From: Alphaproteobacteria bacterium
Lineage (GTDB): Bacteria; Pseudomonadota; Alphaproteobacteria; Caulobacterales; Maricaulaceae
Assembly (NCBI GenBank): GCA_024742735.1
Contig: JANSXV010000002.1
Coordinates: 186,001-250,000, forward strand
Length of the DNA: 64,000 nt
Reading direction: 5' to 3'
The first letter of the stretch is position 1. Each line of letters starts with the position of its first letter. Of this stretch, positions 25,937-34,548 are shown one piece after another. Under the pieces are notes generated by a model, which made no database searches, had not been told where the DNA came from, and saw only the letters and a list, made by a program, of their open reading frames with translations. A program made the position numbers and the translations under genes.

Positions 25937-26649
25937 GCAAGCGCCAGATCATTTTCGACACCGAAACCACCGGTCTTGATCCCCATGGCGGCGACCGGAT
26001 CACCGAAATCGGCTGCGTCGAGGTGATCGATCTCATCCCCACCGGCAAGGATCTGCGTATCCTGATCAATCCGGAGCGCGACATTCCTCCGGAAGTCACC
26101 GAGGTGACCGGTCATACCTGGGAGATGCTGAAGGACGAGCCGAAATTCGCCGAGGTGGCCGACGCTTTCCTGGATTTCGTGCAGGATTCAGAGCTGGTCG
26201 CGCACAATGCCGGGTTCGACCGGGGCTTCATCAACATGGAGCTCAAACGCTGCGGCAAAGCCGAGATCGATCCGGAGCGCTTCATCGACACCGCCGCCAT
26301 GGCGCGCAAGAAATTCCCCGGCGCCCCGGCGAGTCTGGACGCCCTGTGCAAGCGCTTCGATGTGTCGCTGGAAAGCCGGACCAAGCACGGCGCCCTCATC
26401 GACTCCTACCTGCTGGCCGAAGTCTATCTGGAGCTTAATGGCGGGCGGGAGCAGGCCCTGTCTTTCTCGACGGACGCCAGCCTGGCCGGTGAGGTCGTCT
26501 ACACGCCGCGCCAGCCCCGGCCCCGGTCGCTGGACTCCCGCCTGAGCGAATCAGAACGGGCCGCCCATGACGCTTTTGTCAGCGAAATGGACGCCCCGCT
26601 CTGGAGGAAGCTCGGCCTGCTTCCCGAAGGAAGCAAGACGCTGAACTAG
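25933..26649 (+). CDS. dnaQ: DNA polymerase III epsilon subunit (proofreading 3'-5' exonuclease)
   Basis: DEDDh exonuclease (238 aa). Exo I is [12 protein letters not shown] (metal ligands Asp9 and Glu11), Exo II is [12 protein letters not shown] and Exo III is [18 protein letters not shown]. The C-terminal linker and tail ([19 protein letters not shown]) would bind the polymerase alpha subunit. It overlaps coaE by 4 nt and converges with secB, with 7 bp between the stops. Confidence 0.95.
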   Translation: MSKRQIIFDTETTGLDPHGGDRITEIGCVEVIDLIPTGKDLRILINPERDIPPEVTEVTGHTWEMLKDEPKFAEVADAFLDFVQDSELVAHNAGFDRGFINMELKRCGKAEIDPERFIDTAAMARKKFPGAPASLDALCKRFDVSLESRTKHGALIDSYLLAEVYLELNGGREQALSFSTDASLAGEVVYTPRQPRPRSLDSRLSESERAAHDAFVSEMDAPLWRKLGLLPEGSKTLN

Positions 26650-26656
26650 ATCCGGC

Positions 26657-27154
26657 TTACGCGTTGCCGGCCGGTTCGCCACCATCTGCGGCGCCCTGCT
26701 GCTGAGCCAGTTTCTGGCGATACAGCGCGGAGAAATCGATCGGCTCCAGCATCAGCGGCGGGAAGCCCCCGTCGCGCGTGGCGTCGGCCAGGACGCGCCG
26801 GGCGAACGGGAAGATGATGCGCGGACACTCGATCAGCAGGAAAGCGTCCCGGGCGCGGTCATCCAGATTGCGGATCTGGAACAGGCCGGCATAGGTCAGC
26901 TCGGCGATGAAGAGCGGTCCGCTATCGCCTTTGGCTTCAGAGGAAATGACCAGCTCGACCTCGAACGTCTCGGCGTCGACGCCGCGCGCGCGAACATCCA
27001 CGGACAGGGAGATGTTCGGCTGAACGCCTTGGCGCAGGCTCTCAGGCGCCGACGGATTCTCGAAGGACAGATCCTTCACATACTGACCCATCACGCGGAT
27101 GGACGGGGCGGCGGGCTGGTCGCCGGGTTGCGGCGTGGCGGGCGCGTCGGTCAT
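26657..27154 (-). CDS. secB: Protein-export chaperone SecB
   Basis: Tetrameric cytoplasmic chaperone that holds preproteins for SecA (165 aa). The fold motifs are QYVKDLSFENPSAP, ISLSVDVRARG, FEVELVISSEAK, FIAELTYAGLFQI and LLIECPRIIFPFARRVLADATRDGGFPPLMLEPIDF, which is diagnostic. I chose ATG 27154 (family start, AAGAGA upstream) and not the open frame to 27274. It is divergent from timA with 217 bp between them. Confidence 0.97.
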   Translation of the reverse strand: MTDAPATPQPGDQPAAPSIRVMGQYVKDLSFENPSAPESLRQGVQPNISLSVDVRARGVDAETFEVELVISSEAKGDSGPLFIAELTYAGLFQIRNLDDRARDAFLLIECPRIIFPFARRVLADATRDGGFPPLMLEPIDFSALYRQKLAQQQGAADGGEPAGNA

Positions 27155-27371
27155 GGCGGTCTCTTTCGCAAAGAAGCTGTCCAGCCGCACCCGCGCACCT
27201 TGCTGCAGCGCACCTGTCCGGCGGACATTGATCCGGAAAGCCGCGCCGGTAGCATGGCCGCCGCATGCGAGCAAGCTGTGGTCGTGTGCCGGCGCCCGTG
27301 ACGACAGGGCGTTCCCGTCCTATATCGGGGAGCGTCGATAACAGCGTGCTGAGGCGAGGTCCGCCCCCGAC

Positions 27372-28025
27372 ATGGATATTCTGCAGATCCTGTTTTTCGC
27401 CGGTCTGGCGGTGTTTCTGGCCGTGAGGCTTTACATGGCGCTGGGCCGGCCCACGGGCCGCAGTCATGAAGATCACGTGCGCGAGGAGCGCGAGCGCGCC
27501 GCCGCCGCGCCCCAGGGTCCGCGCCCCGTCGATCTGGAAGCGGACAGGCCCGCCACCTCTCCGGCGTTCTCCGGTCCTGCGGGAGAGGGCCTCTCGGCGA
27601 TCGCCGAAGCTGACCGCAGCTTTGACCCTGAGGGCTTCGCGAGCGGCGCAAAACAGGCCTATGAAATGATCGTGGGCAGCTACGCTAAGGGTGACAAGGC
27701 CGCGTTGGAGCCTCTGCTGACCGAGCGGGTCTACAAGGCCTACGCGAAGTCCATCGACGATCGCGCCGAGGCTGGTCAAATCCTGACCACCGAGATCGAG
27801 CGGATCAAATCGGCGAAGATCGTTGAAGCCTCTCTTAACGATAATCGGGCCAGGGTGAAGGTGGCCTTCAGCGCGGAGATCGCGAGCGAATTGCGCGACA
27901 GCGACGGCCAGGCGGTGGAAGGTGATCTTTCGCTGCTCAAGACGGTCGACGAGGTCTGGAGTTTCGAGCGCGATGTCACCAGCGATAATCCGAACTGGCG
28001 TCTGGCGGCGGTCAAGACCGCGTAG
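27372..28025 (+). CDS. Tim44/TimA-family adaptor protein
   Basis: Protein of 217 aa with an N-terminal membrane anchor (residues 3-22, ILQILFFAGLAVFLAVRLYM), a charged Pro/Ala-rich linker and a C-terminal Tim44-like domain (about 85-217: YEMIVGSYAKGDKAALEPLLTERVYKAY, KVAFSAEIASEL, VDEVWSFERDVTSDNPNWRLAAV). The domain is homologous to mitochondrial Tim44, and alphaproteobacterial members are called TimA. They probably act at the inner membrane, perhaps in transport or scaffolding, but the exact role is not settled. The mltA start lies inside the 3' end of this gene. Confidence 0.9.
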   Translation: MDILQILFFAGLAVFLAVRLYMALGRPTGRSHEDHVREERERAAAAPQGPRPVDLEADRPATSPAFSGPAGEGLSAIAEADRSFDPEGFASGAKQAYEMIVGSYAKGDKAALEPLLTERVYKAYAKSIDDRAEAGQILTTEIERIKSAKIVEASLNDNRARVKVAFSAEIASELRDSDGQAVEGDLSLLKTVDEVWSFERDVTSDNPNWRLAAVKTA

Positions 28026-29238
28026 GGCCGCGCTCGGCTCAGTCCTTCTATGCCTGGCCGCCGCTTGCGCCAGTGCGCCAGCGCCGGTCAGCGCAGACCC
28101 AGCCGCGCGCCCGCCTGTCGTAGGCGGTCCGCCCCGTCCCGCCTGGCGCGCTCCGCGCCTGACGGCGACAGATTTCGACGCCGTCGCGGGCTGGCGTTCG
28201 GTGAATGCGGCCCCGGCGCTGGACGCCTTCCTGCGCAGCTGCCGGCGCTGGGACGACAAGCCGGACGGTGATTTGCTCAATCCGAATGCGCCCTATGCCG
28301 GGCGGGTGGCCGACTGGCGCGGCGCCTGTGCGGAGGCGGCCCTGTTGGCGCCGCTTGATCCGGACGCCGACGCGGCGCGCGCCTTCTTCGAGCGCAACTT
28401 CACGCCCATGAGCTTACGCGGATCGGGGCGGCTGACCGGCTACTACGAGCCTTATCTGGAGGTTCGTCCGGTCCCCGACGCTGAATTCTCCATGGCGATC
28501 CGCGCCCGGCCGAACGATCTGCTGACCGGAGATCTGGGTCAGTTCATCGCGGGTCTGGAAGGCCGGCGCATCGTCGGGCGCGCCGCCGACCAGACCTTTG
28601 AACCCTATCGGACCCGCGCCGAGATCGAGGCGCTGGATCTGGGCGTGCCGCTGGCCTGGGGCCGGCCGATCGACGTCTTCTTCCTGCAGATACAGGGGTC
28701 GGGCCGCCTGCTCTATCCTGGCGGAGAGCAGGCGCGGGTCCGGTTCGCTGCCCACAACGGCCTTGAGTATGTCTCCATCGGCCGCATCCTTATCGAGCGC
28801 GGCGAGCTGGAGCCTCACAACGCTTCCAAGCAGGATATCGAGGACTGGCTGCGCGCCCGTGGGCCGCAGGCCTGGCGGCCCTTGTTCGACGAGAACCCGC
28901 GCTATGTCTTCTTTTCCATGGACGCGCTTGATGATCCCGAAGAAGGCCCGACCGGCGCCCAGGGCGCCCCGCTGACGCCCATGGCGTCTCTGGCGGTCGA
29001 CCCCCAGCACCATGCATGGGGCGTACCGATCCTGGTGAACGCCGATTTGCCCGGCGCCCCGGGCTGGCGGGGCCTGGTGATCGCCCAGGACGCCGGCGGG
29101 GCGATAACGGGACCGGTGCGCGGCGACCTGTTCTACGGCTGGGGCGACGCCGCCGGTCAGCGCGCTGGACGGCAGAACGATCCTGACGCGCGCTGGACGG
29201 TCCTCCTGCCCCGGTCTCTGGCGGCCCGCACCTCCTGA
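27973..29238 (+). CDS. mltA: Membrane-bound lytic murein transglycosylase A (MltA)
   Basis: Lytic transglycosylase (421 aa) cleaving peptidoglycan glycan strands. A long basic n-region is followed by a lipobox (CLAAAC), giving an outer-membrane lipoprotein. The MltA domain has GSGRLTGYYEPYLEV, VFFLQIQGSGRLLYPGG and RVRFAAHNGLEYVSIGR. The 3D domain has PMASLAVDPQHHAWGVPILVNADLP and IAQDAGGAITGPVRGDLFYGWGDAAG with its catalytic aspartates. The best start, ATG 27973, lies inside timA (53-nt overlap), because no later in-frame start leaves a complete signal peptide. The stop shares one base with the smr start. Confidence 0.93.
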   Translation: MSPAIIRTGVWRRSRPRRAALGSVLLCLAAACASAPAPVSADPAARPPVVGGPPRPAWRAPRLTATDFDAVAGWRSVNAAPALDAFLRSCRRWDDKPDGDLLNPNAPYAGRVADWRGACAEAALLAPLDPDADAARAFFERNFTPMSLRGSGRLTGYYEPYLEVRPVPDAEFSMAIRARPNDLLTGDLGQFIAGLEGRRIVGRAADQTFEPYRTRAEIEALDLGVPLAWGRPIDVFFLQIQGSGRLLYPGGEQARVRFAAHNGLEYVSIGRILIERGELEPHNASKQDIEDWLRARGPQAWRPLFDENPRYVFFSMDALDDPEEGPTGAQGAPLTPMASLAVDPQHHAWGVPILVNADLPGAPGWRGLVIAQDAGGAITGPVRGDLFYGWGDAAGQRAGRQNDPDARWTVLLPRSLAARTS

Positions 29239-29819
29239 TGGCGCGCCGTCCGCCGCCCCGTCCGCTCAGCGAAGAGGAGCGTGAGCTGTGGCGGCGCACC
29301 GCCAGGGGCTTCCGGCCCCTGGACGACGCACGCCTGAAGCGGCTGGAGGCGCCGGAGCCTTTGAGCACTGAACCTGGCGCCAGACCCAAACCCCAGGGTG
29401 GCGCGGTGAAAGCCGGGGCGGCGCGGCGCGATCCGGACCCCCGGATGAGAGCGCCCGCGGACCGCTCCAGCGACCGCCGCCTGCGCCGGGGCCGTTTCGA
29501 AGTGGAGGCCCGTCTGGATCTGCACGGCCTGACCCGCGCCAAGGCGCGCCGGGAGCTCCTTGCGTTCCTGAGGCGGGCGCAGGGGAACGGCTTGCGCCAG
29601 GTGCTGGTCATCACCGGGAAGGGCGCCAATGCCCGCGCCCTCGACCGCCGCAAGTTCGAGCCGTGGGACCCGGAGGCACCGAATCTGCCCGGCGTCATCC
29701 GGCGCAGCTTCACTGATTGGATGACCGAGCCGGACTTCGCAGAGCTGGTCTCGGGCTACTCCGAAGCCCACCGTCGCCATGGCGGGTCGGGCGCCTTTTA
29801 CGTGCTCGTGCGCACCTGA
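29238..29819 (+). CDS. Smr-domain protein
   Basis: Protein of 193 aa. The N-terminal 85 residues are basic and Pro/Arg-rich (disordered). The C-terminal Smr domain (about 88-193) has VEARLDLHGLTRAKARREL, LVITGKGANARA, LPGVIRRSFTDWM and GGSGAFYVLVR. Stand-alone Smr domains, such as E. coli SmrA/SmrB, bind or nick nucleic acid, and the LDLHG and TGKG motifs belong to the active face. It is coupled to mltA through TGATG. This is the last gene before a 451-bp gap. Confidence 0.92.
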   Translation: MARRPPPRPLSEEERELWRRTARGFRPLDDARLKRLEAPEPLSTEPGARPKPQGGAVKAGAARRDPDPRMRAPADRSSDRRLRRGRFEVEARLDLHGLTRAKARRELLAFLRRAQGNGLRQVLVITGKGANARALDRRKFEPWDPEAPNLPGVIRRSFTDWMTEPDFAELVSGYSEAHRRHGGSGAFYVLVRT

Positions 29820-29967
29820 TTGAGCGCGTTTGCGACCCTGATTAAAGGTCTGCGTCATTACGCCGCATATCCTGCGAAAGTCTCATTCAAAATAGGGTCG
29901 TGACCCGCTTCAAGTGCTCCGTTTCCGGATTAATCCAGAAGAGAAACTGGGGGGCGACGGCTTGTTC

Positions 29968-29997
29968 GCGACCGCAGCAGCGCGCAGGGTTTCAAAC
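29968..29997 (+). repeat. Imperfect direct repeat, copy 1
   Basis: 30 bp matching copy 2 (30142-30171) at 26 of 30 positions. A short related block, GGCGACGG versus GGTGACGG, precedes both copies, with an indel. Copy 1 is followed by a small stem-loop and then the terminator at 30021. Confidence 0.8.
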
Positions 29998-30020
29998 GGC
30001 CGAAAGGCTGGAACCGAACT

Positions 30021-30051
30021 AACGACGGCCGGACGCGGCCGTCGTTTCTTT
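30021..30051 (+). terminator. Rho-independent terminator upstream of amt
   Basis: 11-bp perfect stem AACGACGGCCG / CGGCCGTCGTT with a 4-nt loop, followed by TCTTTT on the plus strand. It lies about 200 bp after smr and 220 bp before the amt start. Confidence 0.85.
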
Positions 30052-30141
30052 TGCTAATTCAAATACATAATTTTCTTCCGGTTCGTTTAACTTTTTTGTT
30101 GCAACGCAACACAGCTCCGCTCATAGTTTCCAGGTGACGGT

Positions 30142-30171
30142 GCGACCACAGCACCGCGCATGGTTTCAGAC
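30142..30171 (+). repeat. Imperfect direct repeat, copy 2
   Basis: Second copy, about 100 bp before the amt start and therefore probably in the amt leader. Four substitutions separate it from copy 1. Confidence 0.8.
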
Positions 30172-30270
30172 CCCGGCTGTTTTAGCCCATTGGCTCTCGC
30201 GCCTTCTCACTCGGCGCGTCGGCGAATGTTCAACTCCGTCGCTCGGCGACGCCGTCTGAAGGGGGATCCC

Positions 30271-31623
30271 ATGTCATCCAAATCACCAAGTCGCCGTCTG
30301 CGCCGCGCCAGCCTCGCCGGCTTCGCGATTGTCGCCCTCACCGGGCTTGCAGCTGCTCCCGCAGCAGCACAGGCCGCCGAAGAGACGGCCTTTATCTTCA
30401 ACACCCTGCTTTTCCTGATCGGCGGCTTCCTGGTCATGTTCATGGCGGCAGGCTTTTCCATGCTTGAGGCGGGCCTTGTGCGCGCCAAGCACGCCGCGAC
30501 GATCTGCCTGAAAAATATCGGCCTTTATTCGATCGCCGGGCTGATGTTCTACCTCGTCGGCTATAACCTGATGTATAGCGGCGTCGACGCCACCGGCTTG
30601 TTTGGAACGCCTGTTCCTTGGGGGCCCAGCGAGCTGGCGTCTGATGAGACCATCGACCTGTCCGGCGGCTATGCCAGCGCATCGGACTGGTTCTTCCAGA
30701 TGGTGTTCGTGGCGACCGCCGCCTCCATCGTATCCGGCGCTGTGGCCGAGCGGGTGAAACTCGGACCGTTCTTCATCTTCGTCGCTGTTCTGACGGCGAT
30801 CATCTATCCCATCCAGGGCAGCTGGGAGTGGGGCGAAGGGTGGCTGGACGCCCAGTTCGGCTTCTCCGACTTCGCAGGCTCCACGCTGGTTCATTCCACC
30901 GGCGGCTGGGCGGCCCTGGCCGGGATCATTCTTCTGGGATCCAGAAGCGGCCGGTTCGTCGACGGCAAGCCCGTGGTCATGCACGGGTCGAGCCTGCCGC
31001 TGGCCACGCTTGGCGTATTCATACTCTGGTTCGGCTGGTTCGGTTTCAACGGCGCATCCCAGCTCGCGCTGGGTTCGGCTGCGGACGCGGTCGCGATCTC
31101 CCAGATCTTTGCAAACACCAATATGGCGGCGGCCGGGGGCGTGGTGACGGCCTATCTGCTGTCCATGGTGATCAATAGCGGCAAGCCGAATCTGGTGGTC
31201 GCCCTGAACGGCGCTCTGGCCGGTCTTGTCTCGATCACCGCTGAACCCCTGACGCCGACGATCTATGAGGCGATCCTGATCGGCGCTGCGGGCGCGGTCA
31301 TCGCCACGTACGGCGCGATCCTGCTGGAGAAGCTGAGGCTGGACGATGTCGTCGGGGCCATTCCCGTTCACCTCTTCGCCGGCATCTGGGGTACCCTCGC
31401 GGCGCCCCTGACGAACCCGGACGCCAGCTTCCTGGGTCAGGCTGTCGGCGTGGTCGCCATCGGGCTCTTTGTCTTCGCAACCAGTTTCGCGGTCTGGTTC
31501 GGCCTCAAGGCCGTGCTCGGCATCCGCCTCGATCCTGAAAGCGAAGCCGTGGGCGGCGATCTCAGCGAGCTCGGCCACAAAGCCTATCCCGAGTTCGTGC
31601 CCGAGCCGTCCGCTACGACCTGA
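30271..31623 (+). CDS. amt: Ammonium transporter (Amt)
   Basis: Polytopic channel for ammonium (450 aa). It has a cleavable N-terminal signal peptide (cleavage near AQA-A), as in E. coli AmtB, then about 11 membrane helices. Family marks are FMAAGFSMLEAGLVRAKHA, the pore histidines in STLVHSTGGWAALAG and GAIPVHLFAGIWGTLAAP, LWFGWFGFNGAS and the NTNMAAAGG stretch. The start ATG 30271 has GGGGGA upstream; an open frame to 30160 would spoil the signal peptide. No glnK/glnB gene is adjacent, which is unusual for amtB. A TorF porin gene follows in the same direction. Confidence 0.95.
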   Translation: MSSKSPSRRLRRASLAGFAIVALTGLAAAPAAAQAAEETAFIFNTLLFLIGGFLVMFMAAGFSMLEAGLVRAKHAATICLKNIGLYSIAGLMFYLVGYNLMYSGVDATGLFGTPVPWGPSELASDETIDLSGGYASASDWFFQMVFVATAASIVSGAVAERVKLGPFFIFVAVLTAIIYPIQGSWEWGEGWLDAQFGFSDFAGSTLVHSTGGWAALAGIILLGSRSGRFVDGKPVVMHGSSLPLATLGVFILWFGWFGFNGASQLALGSAADAVAISQIFANTNMAAAGGVVTAYLLSMVINSGKPNLVVALNGALAGLVSITAEPLTPTIYEAILIGAAGAVIATYGAILLEKLRLDDVVGAIPVHLFAGIWGTLAAPLTNPDASFLGQAVGVVAIGLFVFATSFAVWFGLKAVLGIRLDPESEAVGGDLSELGHKAYPEFVPEPSATT

Positions 31624-31724
31624 CGCTTGCCATCAGCGGGGGCCTGAGCCGGGCCCTCGCTGATCCAGGACTCCGTCCTGCAAACCCCGCCTGTTCAGAG
31701 AAACAATCTATAATGGAGATTTTC

Positions 31725-32441
31725 ATGAGAATGCTGTCCAAATTCGTCCTTGGCGTGAAACTCGCCTCGGTCTCCGCCGGCGCCCTTGCAGTCTCGAGCC
31801 CGGCGCTGGCCAGCGCCCCGACCGTGGAAGGCAATGTCTCAATCGTCAGCGACTACCGGTTCCGCGGCGTATCCCTGAGCGATGAGACCATCGCGCTTCA
31901 GGGAGGGCTCGATGCGGGATGGGAGTCCGGATTCTATGTCGGAACCTGGGGGTCCAGCATCGAGCCGGTCGGCAATTCCGAACTGGAACTCGATCTGTAC
32001 GCCGGCTTCTCGTCCGAAACGGCCAGCGGGATCGGCTATGACATCGGCGTGCTGGTCTATACCTATCCTGGAGCCTCGGACACCGAGTATCTGGAGATCT
32101 ATGGGTCTCTGTCCAAAACGCTGGGTCCCATCGCGCATTCGGTCGGCGTCGCCTGGGCGCCCGAGCAGGACAATATCGGCGGGGACGACAATCTCTACCT
32201 CTACTACTCAGGCGAGGCCCCGCTTGGCGGGGTGGAAGGTCTGACGGCTGTGTTCGGCGTCGGATGGGAGAGCGGCGTGTTCGGGGACCCGGACGGGGAT
32301 GGAGACGACAAGGTCGATTTCACCCTCGGGCTGGTTCTCAGCCGGCTCGGGCTGGACTTCGGCCTGACCTATGTCGACACCACCGAGGACACGCCCGGCT
32401 CCGACTCCCAGCTCGTGCTGTCCGTCGGGCGAGCCTTCTAG
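31725..32441 (+). CDS. TorF-family outer-membrane porin
   Basis: Protein of 238 aa: signal peptide (cleavage near ALA-S), then the family's opening strand VEGNVSIVSDYRFRGVSLSDETIALQGGLDA, successive amphipathic strands (FYVGTWGSSIE, LELDLYAGFSSE, GIGYDIGVLVYTYPG) and a C-terminal Phe (VLSVGRAF). The SDYRFRG motif is typical of the TIGR02001/TorF putative porins. The pair amt-TorF suggests uptake of a nitrogen compound across both membranes, but that is inference. I chose ATG 31725 because TGGAGA lies 6 nt upstream; ATG 31713 is the alternative. Confidence 0.88.
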   Translation: MRMLSKFVLGVKLASVSAGALAVSSPALASAPTVEGNVSIVSDYRFRGVSLSDETIALQGGLDAGWESGFYVGTWGSSIEPVGNSELELDLYAGFSSETASGIGYDIGVLVYTYPGASDTEYLEIYGSLSKTLGPIAHSVGVAWAPEQDNIGGDDNLYLYYSGEAPLGGVEGLTAVFGVGWESGVFGDPDGDGDDKVDFTLGLVLSRLGLDFGLTYVDTTEDTPGSDSQLVLSVGRAF

Positions 32442-32451
32442 CGCCGCAGGC

Positions 32452-32490
32452 CGGGACTCAGGGCGGCCGACGGCGCCGCCCTGAGTCCCG
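32452..32490. terminator. Convergent terminator between the TorF porin and hslU
   Basis: Perfect 16-bp inverted repeat (32452-32467 with 32475-32490, CGGGACTCAGGGCGGC) around a 7-nt loop. It fills almost the whole gap between two converging stops. It lacks a T-run, so it may act with Rho or as a 3'-end stabiliser for both messages. Confidence 0.7.
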
Positions 32491-32492
32491 AC

Positions 32493-33794
32493 TCACAGAA
32501 TGAACTTGGACAGGTCCGCGTTCTTCGACAGGGCTTCCACCCGGCTCTTCACATAGCCGGCGTCGATGACGATGCGCTCTCCGCCCCTGTCCGAGGCGGT
32601 GTAGCTGATCTCCTCGACCACTTTCTCCATGATGGTCTGCAGCCGCCGCGCGCCGATATTCTCGACGCTCGCATTCACTTCAGCCGCAAAGTCAGCGACC
32701 GCGTCGATGGCGCTGTCTTCGAAGACCAGCTCGACCTCTTCGGTGCCCATCAGGCCGACATACTGATCGACGAGGCTGGCTTCCGGCTCGGTCAGGATCG
32801 CCCGGAAATCGTCCCGGGTCAGGGCCTGCAGCTCCACGCGGATCGGAAGCCGGCCCTGCAGCTCCGGCAACAGGTCGCTGGGCTTGGTCACGTGGAAGGC
32901 GCCCGAGGCGATGAACAGCACATGGTCGGTCTTCATGGGCCCGTACTTGGTGGCCACGGTCGCGCCCTCGATCAGGGGCAGGAGATCGCGCTGAACCCCT
33001 TCCCGGCTGACATCGGCGCCGCGGGCGTCGGCGCGGGCGGCGACCTTGTCGATTTCATCGAGGAAGACGATGCCTTCCTCCTCCGCCAGCTTGATGGCGT
33101 CGGCCTGGAGCTGGCTTTCATCGAGCAGCTTGTCGGCCTCCTCGTTGATCAGCGGCTCATAGGCGGCCTTCACCGTGGTGCGCAGCGTCTTGGTCTTGCC
33201 GCCGAACCCCTTGCCGAGAAGCTCCCCCAGATTGATGACGCTGCCCCCGGGCATGCCGGGAATGTCCATTCCGCCCAGCGGCGAGGCGTCGTCGGCCACC
33301 TCGATCTCGATCTCCTTGTCGTCGAGCTCTCCGGCGAGGAGTTTCCTGCGGAAGCTCTCCCGGGTGGACGACCCTGCGCCGGGTCCCACCAGCGCATCAA
33401 GAACCCGGCTCTCAGCCGCCGAATGGGCCTTGGCCTTCACCTCTTCGCGCTTTTTCTCGCGCACCAGCCCCAGGGACACCTCGACAAGATCGCGGGCGAT
33501 GGAGTCCACGTCCCGGCCGACATAGCCGACCTCGGTGAACTTGGTGGCCTCCACCTTTAAAAACGGCGCGCCGGCGAGCCTGGCCAGGCGCCGGCTGATC
33601 TCGGTCTTGCCCACGCCCGTTGGGCCGATCATCAGGATGTTCTTCGGCGTCACCTCCTCGCGCAGGCCCTCAGGCAGGCGCTTGCGCCGCCAGCGATTGC
33701 GCAGGGCGATGGCGACCGCCTTCTTGGCGTCGGCCTGGCCGATGATGTGTCGGTCCAGCTCGTGGACGATTTCGCGCGGGGAGAAGTCGGTCAT
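32493..33794 (-). CDS. hslU: ATP-dependent protease ATPase subunit HslU
   Basis: AAA+ unfoldase (433 aa) that feeds HslV. The N-terminus is [34 protein letters not shown]. Walker A is GPTGVGKTE, the pore motif lies in [20 protein letters not shown] and Walker B is [10 protein letters not shown]. The I domain is at about 110-245, sensor regions include [29 protein letters not shown], and the C-terminus DLSKFIL docks into HslV. The start is ATG 33794; the frame is open to 33839. The hslV gene is almost 4 kb away rather than adjacent. Confidence 0.97.
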   Translation of the reverse strand: MTDFSPREIVHELDRHIIGQADAKKAVAIALRNRWRRKRLPEGLREEVTPKNILMIGPTGVGKTEISRRLARLAGAPFLKVEATKFTEVGYVGRDVDSIARDLVEVSLGLVREKKREEVKAKAHSAAESRVLDALVGPGAGSSTRESFRRKLLAGELDDKEIEIEVADDASPLGGMDIPGMPGGSVINLGELLGKGFGGKTKTLRTTVKAAYEPLINEEADKLLDESQLQADAIKLAEEEGIVFLDEIDKVAARADARGADVSREGVQRDLLPLIEGATVATKYGPMKTDHVLFIASGAFHVTKPSDLLPELQGRLPIRVELQALTRDDFRAILTEPEASLVDQYVGLMGTEEVELVFEDSAIDAVADFAAEVNASVENIGARRLQTIMEKVVEEISYTASDRGGERIVIDAGYVKSRVEALSKNADLSKFIL

Positions 33795-33895
33795 GCAGGT
33801 GCGCCTTGGCGAAGGGAATACAGCTCGTCTCAGCCCCATGTAGGCGCTAAAGGGGGAGAGAACAAAGCCCCGCCCTGCGATCGAGAGGCATCCCC

Positions 33896-34321
33896 ATGAC
33901 CCAGCGCCCCCGTTTCCACCTCGCCTTCCCGGTCGATGACCTGGAAGCGGCCCGAACCTTCTACGGCGAGGTGCTGGGCTGTCCGCAAGGGCGGGAAAGT
34001 GAAAGCTGGATCGATTTCGACTTTCACGGTCACCAGATCGTCGCCCACCTCAGCCCGGAGCTGTGCGGGGACAAGACCGCCAATGGCGTGGACGGCAAGC
34101 AGGTGCCCGTGCGCCATTTCGGCCTCCTCCTGAGCTATGAAGCCTTCGACGCCCTGGCCGAGCGGTTGAAGGCGGCGGGCGCGGCGTTCGTCATAGAGCC
34201 TTACTTGCGCTTTGAAGGCCAGGCCGGCGAACAAAAGACCATGTTCATCCGCGACCCCGCCGGCAACGCCCTGGAATTCAAGGCCTTCGCCGATGACGCC
34301 CAGGTCTTCGCCAGGGGATAG
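33896..34321 (+). CDS. VOC (glyoxalase/dioxygenase fold) protein
   Basis: Protein of 141 aa made of paired beta-alpha-beta-beta-beta modules: [22 protein letters not shown] at the N-terminus, [24 protein letters not shown] in the middle and [18 protein letters not shown] at the C-terminus. Likely metal ligands are His8, a second His in VRHFG and the Glu in NALEFK. VOC members range from lyases to dioxygenases and resistance proteins, so the substrate is unknown. It stands alone between hslU and the S9A peptidase in opposite orientation to both. Confidence 0.88.
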   Translation: MTQRPRFHLAFPVDDLEAARTFYGEVLGCPQGRESESWIDFDFHGHQIVAHLSPELCGDKTANGVDGKQVPVRHFGLLLSYEAFDALAERLKAAGAAFVIEPYLRFEGQAGEQKTMFIRDPAGNALEFKAFADDAQVFARG

Positions 34322-34494
34322 CCGCGGGCGAGGACTCCGACCACGGCAGCGGATCTGCGGGCCGAAGCGCCTCAGATCCGGCGGCGCGCGGCGGCTTGGC
34401 CGGGAATTCAGGTCTTCGATGATACAAACCTCGTGAGTTCCCGGGCGAGCGCAGCGAAGACCCTGGACCTTTCCCCGGCTTCCCCAAAACAAAG

Positions 34495-34524
34495 AACCCC
34501 GGAAGCGGCGCCGCTTCCGGGGTT
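34495..34524. terminator. Bidirectional Rho-independent terminator
   Basis: Perfect 30-bp palindrome (arms AACCCCGGAAGCGGC). It is followed by TTTT on the plus strand and by a T-rich stretch on the minus strand. It serves the VOC gene and the S9A peptidase, whose stop is 24 bp away. Confidence 0.85.
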
Positions 34525-34548
34525 TTCATCAGGCCTCAAGCGCTGACA

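Larger units (their letters stand above)
29820..30270. other. Non-coding region upstream of amt with repeats and an isolated terminator
   Basis: 451 bp without a supportable ORF. It holds two copies of an imperfect 30-bp direct repeat (29968-29997 and 30142-30171), a strong Rho-independent terminator at 30021-30051 about 200 bp after the smr stop, and a very AT-rich stretch (about 30052-30108) that could carry the amt promoter. The terminator position suggests either a long smr 3' UTR or a small RNA ending there. I see no convincing sigma-54 -24/-12 pair. Confidence 0.7.
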
